A stretch of DNA of 49,769 bases from the NCBI GenBank assembly GCA_002389905.1, contig DGRE01000023.1:1-49769 (forward strand). The letters run 5' to 3'. Positions 6,849-15,924 of the stretch are shown piece by piece. The notes under the pieces were generated by a model. It did not search any database, had not been told where the DNA came from, and saw nothing but the letters and a program-made list of their open reading frames with translations. This stretch comes from Hungatella sp. UBA4396 (GTDB taxonomy: Bacteria; Bacillota; Clostridia; Lachnospirales; Lachnospiraceae). Positions within the stretch are counted from its first letter, which is position 1, and every line of letters begins with the position of its first letter. The translations under genes and the position numbers were made by a program.

Positions 6849-7979
6849 ATGAGCACACAATTTTCTGCACGCACCAGTGCACCCTTTCGTTATGATATTG
6901 TCGGAAGCTTCCTGCGTCCGGAGCATTTAAAACAGGCCCGTTTGGATTTTGCCCAGTCAAAGATAACAGAAGAACAGCTAACTGCCATCGAGGATGACTG
7001 TATCCAGGATTTGGTGGAAAAGGAAATTCAGGCCGGACTGCTTTCCGTCACTGACGGAGAATTCCGCCGCAGTTATTGGCATCTGGATTTTATGTGGGGC
7101 TTTGACGGCATTGAACACATTGAAATGGAACACGGTTACTTTTTCCATGGCGAAGAAACCCGTGCAGATTCTGCAAGGGTCTGCGGAAAGATTCGTTTTT
7201 CCTCTCACCCCTTCATTAAGCACTATGAATTTCTCCGTGACACGGTAAATGGCCGGGCACTGACCCGCCAGACTATTCCGGCACCGGCACAATTTTTTGC
7301 GGAACTGGTCCGGGGGGAAAATGAAGACCGCTTAAATGCCGTTTATCCCGACCGGGAAGAACTTTATCAGGACTTAACAGCCGCTTACCAAAACTTTATT
7401 CTGGCCCTTTATGATGCAGGCTGCCGCAATCTTCAGCTTGATGACTGTACCTGGGGAATGCTTTGCGATCAGGGGTTCTGGAAAAACATGGCCGGTGATT
7501 CCTACAGCCCGGAAAGCTTACAGAAGCTTTACCTGCGCTTAAACAACCTTGCCGTTGAAAATCTGCCTGCTGACTTAACGGTCAATACCCATGTCTGCCG
7601 GGGCAATTATCATTCCACCTGGGCCACTAGCGGCGGTTATGGACCTGTTGCAGAGGTATTGTTCGGCAGTGAAAACGTACAGGCGTATTACCTGGAATTT
7701 GATGATGACCGTTCCGGTGACTTTGAACCGCTTTCCAAGGTTTCTGATAACAAGCTGGTAGTTCTTGGTTTGATTACCTCCAAGCATCCCCAGCTTGAAA
7801 ATGAAGACCAGATTATCGCACGAATTCATGAAGCCAGCCATTATGTGCCCTTAGACCGGCTCTGCCTCAGTCCTCAGTGCGGTTTTGCTTCCACGGAAGA
7901 AGGAAATATTCTGACTGAGCAGGAGCAGTGGGATAAGATCAGGCTTGTAAAAAGAATTGCAGAAAAGGTCTGGGGGTAA
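6849..7979 (+). CDS. MetE C-terminal-like (YxjG/YxjH-type) cobalamin-independent methyltransferase
   Basis: A 376-aa single-domain relative of the catalytic half of cobalamin-independent methionine synthase, like Bacillus YxjG/YxjH. Family knowledge: a zinc-bound thiol substrate receives a methyl group. The zinc ligands are all present: His248 and Cys250 in VNTHVCRGN, Glu283 in YYLEFDD, Cys344 in LSPQCGF. The N-terminal half of full MetE that binds methyltetrahydrofolate polyglutamate is absent, so the methyl donor is uncertain. The start follows AAGGAG at a proper distance. The gene is preceded by a LysR regulator. It converges on a MATE gene with only 12 bp between them and no clear terminator. 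Confidence 0.85.
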   Translation: MSTQFSARTSAPFRYDIVGSFLRPEHLKQARLDFAQSKITEEQLTAIEDDCIQDLVEKEIQAGLLSVTDGEFRRSYWHLDFMWGFDGIEHIEMEHGYFFHGEETRADSARVCGKIRFSSHPFIKHYEFLRDTVNGRALTRQTIPAPAQFFAELVRGENEDRLNAVYPDREELYQDLTAAYQNFILALYDAGCRNLQLDDCTWGMLCDQGFWKNMAGDSYSPESLQKLYLRLNNLAVENLPADLTVNTHVCRGNYHSTWATSGGYGPVAEVLFGSENVQAYYLEFDDDRSGDFEPLSKVSDNKLVVLGLITSKHPQLENEDQIIARIHEASHYVPLDRLCLSPQCGFASTEEGNILTEQEQWDKIRLVKRIAEKVWG

Positions 7980-7991
7980 ACAAATCGTTTC

Positions 7992-9314
7992 CTATAAAAC
8001 CCTGTCCTTTCTCAGTTTGGCGTACCGGATAAATCCTGCTATATCTGCCAATGCCCATCCGATGGGAATGCTCCACCAGATACTGCTGAGTCCAAATCCC
8101 AGCCACACAAGAGCATAGGAGAAAGCTACCCGTATTCCCAGAGAAACAAGGGTCAATACCGTTGATGTATAAAAGTGCCCCAGGCCGCGGTAAAAGCCAT
8201 AATGCAAAAATAAATACCCGATCAGCACATAAAAAGCCCCTTCAATGCGCAGATACTGTGTCCCGCTTTCTATAACGGCCCAGTCGTCAGGAACAAACAG
8301 AGCAATAAGATTGGGGGCGAAAAAGCATACAGCTGCGGATATGACTCCACAGAAAACTGTGGCGCAGAGAATAGCGGAACGGAAGCCTTCCCTCATACGT
8401 TCCGTTTTTCCGGCGCCCTTATTCTGGGCCATATAGGTGGCGAAAGCATTTCCGAAATCCTGGGCAGGCATATAGGCAAAGGAATCAATTCTCACCCCTG
8501 CGGTAAACGCAGCCATTGCCACGATTCCAAAGGAGTTGACCAGTCCCTGCACCAGCAGAATGCCGAAATTCATAATGGACTGCTGTAAGGAAGTCAGCAG
8601 CGAGTATTTGGCAACTCTAATGAAAATCTGCTTATTAAAGCGGAAGCCAATGTCCAGAAAATCCAGCTTTTTCAGAGCCAATATGCATAGAGGCACCCCT
8701 GAAAATAATTGTGCGGCAAAGGTAGACCAGGCCGGTCCTTTTACGCCAAGAGGCGTATAAATAACCAGTATAAAGTCGAAGGCAACGTTAATCACAGATG
8801 CAACAATGAGAAAAATCAAAGGCGTTTTGGAATCACCTGCCGCCCGCAAAACTGCAGAAGCAATATTATATAAAAACATAAATGGAAGTCCGGCAAATAT
8901 AATGCGCAGATAACTTTTAGAAAGCACAATCGCATCCTCCGGCACCTGAAACATGCGGACAAGAGGATCTAAAAAGATAATGCAGACAGCAGAAATAAAC
9001 ACCGTCACACTGAAAATAAAAATCACGGTAGTGGAAACAGCATCAGATAATTCCTTATATTTTTTGGCACCGAAAAATTCTGCAAACAGGATTCCGCTGC
9101 CCATACACAAGCCAATTAAAATGGCATTAATAAAGACCACCAGGGCAGAAGAGGACCCTACGGCAGCCAAGGCTTCCTTTCCAAGAAAGCGCCCTACAAC
9201 TAAAGTGTCCGACATGCTGTATATTTGCTGAAATACATTTCCTAAAAAAATCGGTAAGGAAAAAAGCAGTATTTTCTTTGTTGGATTTCCCGTTGTCATA
9301 TCAATGTTCTTCAA
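7992..9314 (-). CDS. MATE family efflux transporter
   Basis: A 440-aa membrane protein with twelve hydrophobic segments and MATE family hallmarks: start MKNIDMTTGNPTKKILLFSL, QQIYSMSDTLVVGRFLGKEALAAVG in TM1-2, and the duplicated QAFGNAFATYMAQN-like segment (AQDFGNAFATYMAQNKGAGK) in the second half. Family members export cationic drugs or metabolites using Na+ or H+ gradients. The chosen start is TTG, with GGGAGA eight bases upstream, and it yields the conserved DMTTGNP N-terminus. An ATG 15 bp downstream is the alternative. Monocistronic. Substrate unknown. Confidence 0.9.
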   Translation of the reverse strand: MKNIDMTTGNPTKKILLFSLPIFLGNVFQQIYSMSDTLVVGRFLGKEALAAVGSSSALVVFINAILIGLCMGSGILFAEFFGAKKYKELSDAVSTTVIFIFSVTVFISAVCIIFLDPLVRMFQVPEDAIVLSKSYLRIIFAGLPFMFLYNIASAVLRAAGDSKTPLIFLIVASVINVAFDFILVIYTPLGVKGPAWSTFAAQLFSGVPLCILALKKLDFLDIGFRFNKQIFIRVAKYSLLTSLQQSIMNFGILLVQGLVNSFGIVAMAAFTAGVRIDSFAYMPAQDFGNAFATYMAQNKGAGKTERMREGFRSAILCATVFCGVISAAVCFFAPNLIALFVPDDWAVIESGTQYLRIEGAFYVLIGYLFLHYGFYRGLGHFYTSTVLTLVSLGIRVAFSYALVWLGFGLSSIWWSIPIGWALADIAGFIRYAKLRKDRVL

Positions 9315-9466
9315 TTCTATCTCTCCCAGTCAGTTCATTTTATAAATACATCGAATATTCACCATACCAGCAATCCCCGAATTTGTCAAATCCTTCTGTT
9401 TTCTTGTTTCTGTTCCCGTAAAGAAGTAAAGAAAAAGTTATGGTAGAATGATTCTGACTTATTTAG

Positions 9467-9472
9467 TATAAT
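9467..9472 (+). promoter_or_regulatory. Probable -10 element for tag-rsmH
   Basis: TATAAT at 9467-9472, about 40 bp before the ATG of the glycosylase gene. No convincing -35 hexamer is seen at the usual distance. Confidence 0.4.
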
Positions 9473-9512
9473 AAATGAAAACAAATGTTGAAAAGCAAAG
9501 ACAGGAGGAGCC

Positions 9513-10082
9513 ATGGTAAATGAAGTAAAGCGGTGCGACTGGGCTGCAAAAAACAAATTAGAACAGGAGTACCATGACAATGAATGGGGCATTCCCGTCC
9601 ACGACGATAAAAAACTGTTTAAAATGCTGATACTGGAAGGTAAACAGGCCGGACTCAGCTGGTCAACCATTTTATCAAAAATGAACACTCTTTGTGAAGC
9701 CTTTGACAATTTTGATCCAGCAGTCCTGGTGACCTATGACGAAGCAAAAATAGAAGCTCTTCTGCATAATGATGGAATCATTAAAAACAGGCAAAAAGTA
9801 AATGCAGTGGTTCATAATGCAAAGGTATATTTTAAAATCTGTGAAGAATTCGGTTCTCTGGACAATTATTTGTGGTCATTTGTAAATTACCATCCTATAA
9901 TCAACTCATGGGCCCGGATCGAAGAAGTTCCGGCCAGCACCCCTGTTTCAGACGCAATCAGCAAGGATTTAAAAAAGAAGGGCTTTAAATTTGTGGGCAG
10001 CACCACTGTTTATGCATTTATGCAGGCAGTTGGAATGGTCAATGATCATTTGACCACCTGCGCCTTTTATAAACGCAGCTAA
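9513..10082 (+). CDS. tag: DNA-3-methyladenine glycosylase I
   Basis: Base-excision repair glycosylase that removes 3-methyladenine from alkylated DNA. At 189 aa it has the normal length. Motifs seen: CDWA at the N-terminus, YHDNEWG, EGKQAGLSW, the FVNYHP segment, and the C-terminal HLTTCAFY. The zinc-binding set Cys8, His21, His179 and Cys183 matches the zinc snap of E. coli Tag. It has a good AGGAGGAG before the ATG and sits 23 bp upstream of an RsmH-like methyltransferase gene, so the two are probably co-transcribed. Confidence 0.93.
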   Translation: MVNEVKRCDWAAKNKLEQEYHDNEWGIPVHDDKKLFKMLILEGKQAGLSWSTILSKMNTLCEAFDNFDPAVLVTYDEAKIEALLHNDGIIKNRQKVNAVVHNAKVYFKICEEFGSLDNYLWSFVNYHPIINSWARIEEVPASTPVSDAISKDLKKKGFKFVGSTTVYAFMQAVGMVNDHLTTCAFYKRS

Positions 10083-10105
10083 TTATAAATGAGAAAGAGG
10101 TAATT

Positions 10106-11155
10106 ATGGAAAGCAAGGAATCAAATCACAAGCGCCGTGTTCGCTATAAGGGGACTCACCCCAGAACCTTTCAGGAAAAATATAAGGAACAGCAGCCGGA
10201 AAAATACGGGGATACCATTGAAAAGATAATACAGAAGGGAAGCACGCCTGCGGGTATGCATATTTCCATCTGTGTCAATGAAATCCTGGAATTTCTTCAG
10301 ATTAAGCCCGGACAAAAAGGGCTTGATGCAACTCTTGGCTACGGCGGCCACACCCAGGAGATGTTAAAATGCCTGGAGTCAAAAGGCCATATGTATGCTC
10401 TTGATGTGGACCCCATTGAGATTGTAAAAACAAGGGAACGGTTAGCCCAGGCAGGCTACGGTCCTGAAATTCTGACCATCAAACAGCTTAATTTTGCCAA
10501 CATAGATCAGGTGGCAGAAGAAGCAGGGCTGTTTGATTTTGTATTGGCAGATTTAGGTGTTTCTTCTATGCAGATTGATAATCCGGACAGAGGATTTTCC
10601 TTTAAAACAGAAGGCCCTCTTGATCTGCGGTTAAACCCGGAGAAGGGGATTTCAGCAGCAGAGCGGATAAAAAATATTTCTCATGAGGAACTACGGGGGA
10701 TGCTTCTTGAAAATGCGGACGAGCCTTATGCAGAAGAAATCTCAAAGCGGATTGTAAACGAGATAAAAAGGGGAAATGAGATTGACACCACATCGAAATT
10801 GCGGGAAGTGATTGAAAAAGCCCTTTCATTTGTGCCGGAAAAGGACCAAAAGGAAGCCGTTAAAAAATCTTGCCAGAGAACTTTCCAGGCTTTGCGGATC
10901 GATGTGAACAACGAATATGAAGTATTGTACAGTTTCCTGGAAAAGCTTCCAAAGATTCTTGCGGTCGGCGGGCGGGCAGCTATCCTGACCTTCCATTCTG
11001 GTGAGGACAGACTTGTGAAAAAATCCTTTAAGGATTTAAAAAAGGCAGGAATTTACAGTGAGATTTCTGAGGAGGTTATCCGTCCGTCAGCAGAAGAGTG
11101 CAACAGAAATCCCCGTGCTCGTTCCACTAAGATGAGGTGGGCGGTGAGGGCCTGA
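10106..11155 (+). CDS. RsmH/MraW-like 16S rRNA (cytosine-N4)-methyltransferase, paralogue outside the dcw cluster
   Basis: S-adenosylmethionine-dependent methyltransferase of the RsmH (MraW) family, which N4-methylates C1402 of 16S rRNA. Seen: SAM-binding DATLGYGGHT, ALDVDP, FVLADLGVSSMQ, the DRGFSF segment, LRIDVNNE, LTFHSGEDR and a C-terminal NPRARSTKMR. At 349 aa it is longer than the usual 310 or so because about 45 basic residues precede the conserved core (core starts near HISICVNEIL). Housekeeping rsmH normally lies in the dcw cell-division cluster; here the neighbours are a DNA glycosylase and a PTS operon. This suggests a second, diverged copy with its own target. The original is presumably elsewhere. 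Confidence 0.85.
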   Translation: MESKESNHKRRVRYKGTHPRTFQEKYKEQQPEKYGDTIEKIIQKGSTPAGMHISICVNEILEFLQIKPGQKGLDATLGYGGHTQEMLKCLESKGHMYALDVDPIEIVKTRERLAQAGYGPEILTIKQLNFANIDQVAEEAGLFDFVLADLGVSSMQIDNPDRGFSFKTEGPLDLRLNPEKGISAAERIKNISHEELRGMLLENADEPYAEEISKRIVNEIKRGNEIDTTSKLREVIEKALSFVPEKDQKEAVKKSCQRTFQALRIDVNNEYEVLYSFLEKLPKILAVGGRAAILTFHSGEDRLVKKSFKDLKKAGIYSEISEEVIRPSAEECNRNPRARSTKMRWAVRA

Positions 11156-11213
11156 TAAAAACAGGACTGCAGGCCTTAAGCTCTAATATACAGGCCATGG
11201 TTAAAAACCAAAC

Positions 11214-11259
11214 AGGATCAGGCAGGTTTTGTGAAGACAAAGCCCGTCTGATCCTTTTT
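11214..11259 (+). terminator. Intrinsic terminator after the rsmH paralogue
   Basis: AGGATCAG (11214-11221) pairs with CTGATCCT (11248-11255). Inside it GGTTTTGT (11225-11232) pairs with ACAAAGCC (11237-11244) around GAAG. TTTTT follows. Confidence 0.85.
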
Positions 11260-11331
11260 ATGATCTCTCAAATTTTACAGTCTTTTGCCATATACCAATC
11301 CATTCAAAACAAGTGAAGTAAATTGGATTTG

Positions 11332-11358
11332 TTGGCAGTTTCATTGGAATGCTATACT
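11332..11358 (+). promoter_or_regulatory. Possible promoter of the PTS operon
   Basis: TTGGCA (11332-11337) and TATACT (11353-11358) with a short 15-bp spacer. The transcript would begin just upstream of the ribosome binding site of the regulator gene, which excludes upstream in-frame start codons. No antiterminator hairpin was recognised. Confidence 0.45.
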
Positions 11359-11379
11359 CATTATATGAAGGAGGAAACT

Positions 11380-13410
11380 ATGGAAAATCGACTTCCGGAA
11401 ATTTACCGTCTTGTCTGCCAAAGCAGCCGTGAATTTACTGTCCGGGAACTGGCTCAGCAGTTTTCCGTAAGCACAAGGACAATTTACAGTGATATCAAAA
11501 AGTTAAATGAATTGCTTGAGGCTTCCGGCTATTCTGAAATCAACGGAGATAAGGGGAAACTGTTTTATAAATCAACGTTGGTGATTAAATTTGAAAGTCT
11601 GATCCATTCGACATCAGCCTTTGTTTTATCAAATCCGGGGATCCGGCGTTTGCGGATTATTGAGACCATCCTTTTGTCCGGCGATCAGTTTACTGTAGAA
11701 GAGCTGCTGAAAAAACTTGATATTTCAAGAAATACCCTCATCGGTGATTTGAAAGAAATAAAGGAAATACTCAGCTTCCATTCTATTGTAATAGAAGCAG
11801 CTCCTTTTAAGGGGTACCGGATTTCCGGAAAGGAGCGGAACATCAGGAATCTACTGATCCTTTCCATCAGCGAAGATCCATTGTTTTTTGAGCATAAGGC
11901 GTATAAAAAAGATTTACAGATATTAGATTCCTTTGAGAAGCTTTTAGACGATATAGCCAGGAGGATCAATGTGGAGCTGAGTGATCTGTGGTTTAACCGT
12001 GTGCTGATCGCCTTTTATGTCACCTATGCAAGGATATCCATAGGGAAAGCCTTTCCCGAAGGCCCAAGGGATGTTCTGACAAGAGAGGAAAAGGCTTTTG
12101 TGGAACGGCATAGGGAGATCGCGGAAATATTTGGCCGGGAAGTATCCTTGGATGACTGTTTCTATCTGGCAACCAAGCTGGCAGAAGCTTCTGTTGTCAA
12201 ATCTGAGGAACTGTTGTCTGAAAAATGGCTGCCTTTTAATCTGGTAACAAATCAGTTTATCGATGCTGTGGCGAAAGAATATCCCTTTGAAGCATTCCAG
12301 ACGGATTCCAAGCTATATGAAGGCCTGCTGAATCATCTGCGCCCCGCTTATAAGAGAGCCCTGGCAGCAGAATGGGCTGAGAATCCTCTGATAAACTATG
12401 TTCTGGAAAATTTCTCTGAGCTTAACAAGGCAGTGAAAAAAGGTGTTAAAGTACTTGAAGAAAAGCTTAAGGTTCACTTCAATGATCATGAGATATCCTA
12501 TTTTACCTTGTTTTTTGCTTCAGTAATCGAAAGAAACGAAAAACAGATATGCAGAACGCCCAATGTCATCATTGTGTGTAATGCAGGAATCAGCACCTCT
12601 GAGATATTGAAAAGCAGGCTCCAGGCCCTCTTCCATGTGAATGTATGGGGAACCTTCAGTGTGAGAAATGCTGCCCTCTGGCTCGTGGATCATGCTCCTG
12701 ACCTGATTATTTCCACAGTTCCCTTTGAATGGAAGGACGCAAAAGTATTAAATGTGACTCCTTATTTGTCGGATTATGACATAAAGGAAATACAGAACCA
12801 GCTGTCCTTTCTCACTGCCCGGATTCATCTGGGTGAGGTGATGGACATCATCGTCAAATATGCGGAGATCGAGGATCATAAGCTGATCCCTTTAAAAAGC
12901 GAATTGAGTGCATATTTGGGAATTACAGAAAATTCAGAAATAAAGAAAGGAATTTATCAACCCATGTTAAAAGAAATTTTGACTGAGGATTTAATCAAAG
13001 CAAAATTTGAAGCAGACAGCCGGGATGAAGCCGTTAAAGCCAGCGGCAGACTCCTTGTGGACAAAGGGCTGGCAGAGGAATGCTACATCCAGGCAATGCT
13101 TAAAAACGTCGAAGTGAACGGGACTTATATCGTAATCTCACCAGGAATAGCCATGCCCCACGCCAGACCGGAGGAAGGCGCCCTGGATATCGGCCTCAGT
13201 ATTGTGACTTTGAAAGATCCTGTCGTATTCGGACATCCGAAAAATGACCCGGTAAAAATCGTGGTAGGCCTTTGCGCCATTGACCATCAGTCTCATTTGA
13301 AAGCCCTTACCGAGCTGGCGGATATTTTGATGGATGGAAAAAAGGTGGAAAAAATAACAAATGCGGATTCCGCAGAAGAAATATTACAGATTATAAAGGA
13401 GGGTTCATGA
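11380..13410 (+). CDS. BglG/MtlR-type PTS-regulated transcriptional activator (HTH-PRD-EIIB-EIIA)
   Basis: A 676-aa multidomain regulator. Order seen: an N-terminal HTH (FTVRELAQQFSVSTRTIYSD), a second HTH (FTVEELLKKLDISRNTLIGD), two PTS regulation domains over roughly residues 170-390, an EIIB-like domain containing VCNAGISTSEIL, and a C-terminal EIIA domain with the phospho-acceptor motif GIAMPHARPE. Family members are phosphorylated by PTS proteins and activate the adjacent PTS operon when sugar is present. The start follows AAGGAGGAA. The operon has no separate EIIA gene, so this EIIA domain may also pass phosphate to the EIIB protein. The stop overlaps the following EIIB gene. Confidence 0.9.
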   Translation: MENRLPEIYRLVCQSSREFTVRELAQQFSVSTRTIYSDIKKLNELLEASGYSEINGDKGKLFYKSTLVIKFESLIHSTSAFVLSNPGIRRLRIIETILLSGDQFTVEELLKKLDISRNTLIGDLKEIKEILSFHSIVIEAAPFKGYRISGKERNIRNLLILSISEDPLFFEHKAYKKDLQILDSFEKLLDDIARRINVELSDLWFNRVLIAFYVTYARISIGKAFPEGPRDVLTREEKAFVERHREIAEIFGREVSLDDCFYLATKLAEASVVKSEELLSEKWLPFNLVTNQFIDAVAKEYPFEAFQTDSKLYEGLLNHLRPAYKRALAAEWAENPLINYVLENFSELNKAVKKGVKVLEEKLKVHFNDHEISYFTLFFASVIERNEKQICRTPNVIIVCNAGISTSEILKSRLQALFHVNVWGTFSVRNAALWLVDHAPDLIISTVPFEWKDAKVLNVTPYLSDYDIKEIQNQLSFLTARIHLGEVMDIIVKYAEIEDHKLIPLKSELSAYLGITENSEIKKGIYQPMLKEILTEDLIKAKFEADSRDEAVKASGRLLVDKGLAEECYIQAMLKNVEVNGTYIVISPGIAMPHARPEEGALDIGLSIVTLKDPVVFGHPKNDPVKIVVGLCAIDHQSHLKALTELADILMDGKKVEKITNADSAEEILQIIKEGS

Positions 13411-13685
13411 TGTTGAAAATTGTTACGGTATGTGGTGCAGGAGTAGGAAGCTCCATGATGCTTCGCTTGTTTACCCAGCAGATTCTTGATGCGGAAAAAA
13501 TTGAAGCAACGGTGGATGCTTCGGATATCGGCTCCGTCAGCGCGGATTTTTATGATATTCTGATTACCACCTCAGATTTTGCTGATGTGTTAAGGGATTC
13601 TAAGGCTCATATCATACGGATCGACAATATGATGGATAAGCAGTATTTAAAAGAACAGCTTCTTGAAGCAATAAACAAGAGGTGA
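13410..13685 (+). CDS. PTS EIIB component, ascorbate/SgaB type
   Basis: Small cytoplasmic phosphotransfer protein of 91 aa. The phosphocysteine loop VCGAGVGSS is next to the N-terminus, as in lactose/ascorbate-type EIIB domains. Two adjacent ATGs (13407 and 13410) are possible; the second has better spacing to AAGGAGGG. It overlaps the regulator stop codon, showing coupled translation, and it precedes the EIIC gene by 36 bp. Confidence 0.88.
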   Translation: MLKIVTVCGAGVGSSMMLRLFTQQILDAEKIEATVDASDIGSVSADFYDILITTSDFADVLRDSKAHIIRIDNMMDKQYLKEQLLEAINKR

Positions 13686-13721
13686 TCAGAAGGCTGACGG
13701 CAGCCTCAGAAAGGAGAAAAA

Positions 13722-15002
13722 ATGGGAGTAGTAATGTATTTGATTAATAATATTTTTAGTCAGGCTGTTTTCATTATAGGAATTGTTGTGATCGCCGGCA
13801 TGGCTGCCCAAAAGAAGACCTGGGATCAGATTCTTCCCAGTGTGATCAAAACCATGATTGGCTTTACCATGATCAATGTAGGAGGGCAGACTCTCGGTAT
13901 GTCCCTGCTGCCTTTGCAGGGAATGATCACTAAAATATTCAACATGCCGGCTGTTTCTGCGGATATCGGAGCAGCACAAAGCGAAAGCCTTTCAGGAATC
14001 GGCACGGAGATGGCCCTGATCTTTGCATTAGGTTTTCTTGTGAATCTGCTACTTGCGAGATTTACACGCTTTAAATATGTGCATCTGTCAGCTCATGTGT
14101 CCTTTTTCTATGCAGGATTGATTGCAGCGTTGTTAAAATTCGGGACAAATCTGGCTTTTGTTCCCCTGGTAATAACAGGTTCTCTTTTATTGGGTGTTTA
14201 TATGACATTTTCCTGCGCCTATGTGGCCGTATTTATGAAAGAGGTAAAGGGAGGAGAGGGATTTACCCTGGCTCATTCCAGTTCCATTGGAATCCTGATT
14301 TCTTCCCTGCTTGCAAAAGCATTTGGCAATAAGGAAAATGACCTTGAAAACCTGAATATCCCTAAGAAGCTTAATTTTTTAAGAGAGATGACTATTTCTC
14401 TCACCATTGTTATGACCCTTCTCTTTTTGAGCATAAGCATTATTTCCGGTCCCTCATGGGCCAGGGAAAACATAACGGGCGGTCAGGACATCGTTGTATT
14501 TAGCTTTTTACGGGGATTATCCTTTGGCATGTGGATCACAGTCATCATAACAGGAGTGAGGATGATGCTTTCCGAGATCATTTCCGCATTTCATGGAATT
14601 GCAGGAAAGATCATACCCAATTCCGTGCCAGGCTTGGATATCCCTCTACTTTTCCCAAGCTACCCCAATTCCGTCATATTGGGCTTTCTGACCAGCCTGG
14701 TTGCCGGGTTGATCGGTATGATGATACTTGGATTTGTCAATTATCCGGTGGTGGTATTTCCGGCTCTGATCCCCACATTCTTCACTGGAGCGGTGACGGC
14801 CATATTCGGAAATGCCCACGGCGGACGCAGGGGTGCTGTCATAGGCTCCTTTGTAAACGGACTGATCCTTATTTTCGGACAGGCCATGCTGCTTCCCATG
14901 ATAGGGACTTATGCGCCTATCATGCGCATTTTAAGTGAAACGGATTACTCCTTCTACGGGCCTGCTTTAGGCTGGCTGCTTAAACTGTTTGGAGGCATCT
15001 GA
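13722..15002 (+). CDS. PTS EIIC component, ascorbate (UlaA/SgaT) type
   Basis: Membrane permease of a PTS, 426 aa with about ten hydrophobic segments. It resembles UlaA/SgaT: starts GVVMYLINNIFSQAVFIIG, then MIGFTMINVGGQTLG, and the family segment FGNAHGGRRGAVIGSFVNG near residue 370. Family members bring in L-ascorbate or related sugars as phosphates. The real substrate is uncertain because the downstream enzyme is not the usual UlaD/UlaF set. AAAGGAG precedes the ATG, and the stop overlaps the next start by one base (TGATG). Confidence 0.88.
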   Translation: MGVVMYLINNIFSQAVFIIGIVVIAGMAAQKKTWDQILPSVIKTMIGFTMINVGGQTLGMSLLPLQGMITKIFNMPAVSADIGAAQSESLSGIGTEMALIFALGFLVNLLLARFTRFKYVHLSAHVSFFYAGLIAALLKFGTNLAFVPLVITGSLLLGVYMTFSCAYVAVFMKEVKGGEGFTLAHSSSIGILISSLLAKAFGNKENDLENLNIPKKLNFLREMTISLTIVMTLLFLSISIISGPSWARENITGGQDIVVFSFLRGLSFGMWITVIITGVRMMLSEIISAFHGIAGKIIPNSVPGLDIPLLFPSYPNSVILGFLTSLVAGLIGMMILGFVNYPVVVFPALIPTFFTGAVTAIFGNAHGGRRGAVIGSFVNGLILIFGQAMLLPMIGTYAPIMRILSETDYSFYGPALGWLLKLFGGI

Positions 15003-15700
15003 TGAAAAATCTGGTGTTTTATCTTACATTGCATTATCCAGACAGGGAAACCTTTTTTCAGATACTGGAATTGCTGGACAGGGAAAAAGCAGGCTGCATT
15101 GAAATCGGCATACCGGTTTCAGACCCTTATATGGACGGAGATGCGATCCGCCAGACTCATAAGGAAGTTCTGGAGAAAAATATAACAAAAGAGGATGTGA
15201 TACATACTCTGGAGGAAATCCGCAGGCGCTTCACCCTCAAAGTGGTATTGATGACTTACAAAGAAGGCGTGGGGAATTTTCACCTCCATGAGATATCAAA
15301 AGACCTGTATGATGGCTTTTTATGTGTAAATGGTGATTTCCCTCCGAAAACCTTTCAAAATCAGATCGCTGTGCTGGGACAAAACCTTGACCAGGAGGGC
15401 ATAGAAAAAGCCCTTGAAAACAATGAGCTATTTGCTTACGTGGTTTCAGGGGAAGGAAAGACCGGTTCTTTTGATCATCTTCCTACGGAATACGTGGAAG
15501 TTGTGAAAAAGGTGAAATCTGTTTCTTGCATACCGGCATATGTAGGCTTCGGTGTAAAATCTGCAGATGATGTGAGGGAAGTTATGAGAAATGGTGCTGA
15601 CGGTGCCATCATTGGAACTGAATTCGTAAAACGATACCAGCTTGGAGGGCTGGATGCTCTAAAGACGTATCTGGAACAATTAAAACAAACGAATGCATGA
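15002..15700 (+). CDS. TrpA-like TIM-barrel protein in a PTS operon
   Basis: A 232-aa protein clearly related to tryptophan synthase alpha chain, shorter than the usual 260-270 aa. Seen: IEIGIPVSDPYMDGD with Glu34 and Asp45, spaced exactly like catalytic Glu49 and Asp60 of TrpA; a phosphate-binding C-terminal half with VGFGVKSADD and GADGAIIGTEFV. No trpB or other trp gene is near. It is translationally coupled to a PTS EIIC gene, so it more likely acts on the imported sugar phosphate (aldolase, epimerase or decarboxylase chemistry on a related barrel) than on indole-glycerol phosphate. That role is inference. Confidence 0.8.
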   Translation: MKNLVFYLTLHYPDRETFFQILELLDREKAGCIEIGIPVSDPYMDGDAIRQTHKEVLEKNITKEDVIHTLEEIRRRFTLKVVLMTYKEGVGNFHLHEISKDLYDGFLCVNGDFPPKTFQNQIAVLGQNLDQEGIEKALENNELFAYVVSGEGKTGSFDHLPTEYVEVVKKVKSVSCIPAYVGFGVKSADDVREVMRNGADGAIIGTEFVKRYQLGGLDALKTYLEQLKQTNA

Positions 15701-15789
15701 GTTTATGTTCTGGCATGCTTAAATGGCAAGGAGAGTGCCAAAAGACAGCAGAGAAAGAGAATAGGAACACAATTTTAAATTTCAGACAG

Positions 15790-15837
15790 AAACCGCTGCA
15801 GGGCTGGACGATTGATCAGCCGGGCAGCGGTTTTTGT
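15790..15837 (+). terminator. Intrinsic terminator of the PTS operon
   Basis: AAACCGCTGC (15790-15799) pairs with GCAGCGGTTT (15824-15833). A nested GGCTG/CAGCC (15802-15806 with 15817-15821) extends the stem. TTTTTGT follows. It may also serve the convergent heparinase operon. Confidence 0.85.
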
Positions 15838-15924
15838 GTATGACAAGAAAATAACAGTGTCTGCCTTTGTACTTATCAGCCAAGGCAGTCGTTTAAGGGG
15901 TTCAGAGAGTGATTGCTTCCCCAT

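Noticed and set aside
15002..15700. Tryptophan biosynthesis gene trpA
   Set aside because: No trpB or other trp gene nearby, short length, and coupling to a PTS EIIC gene.
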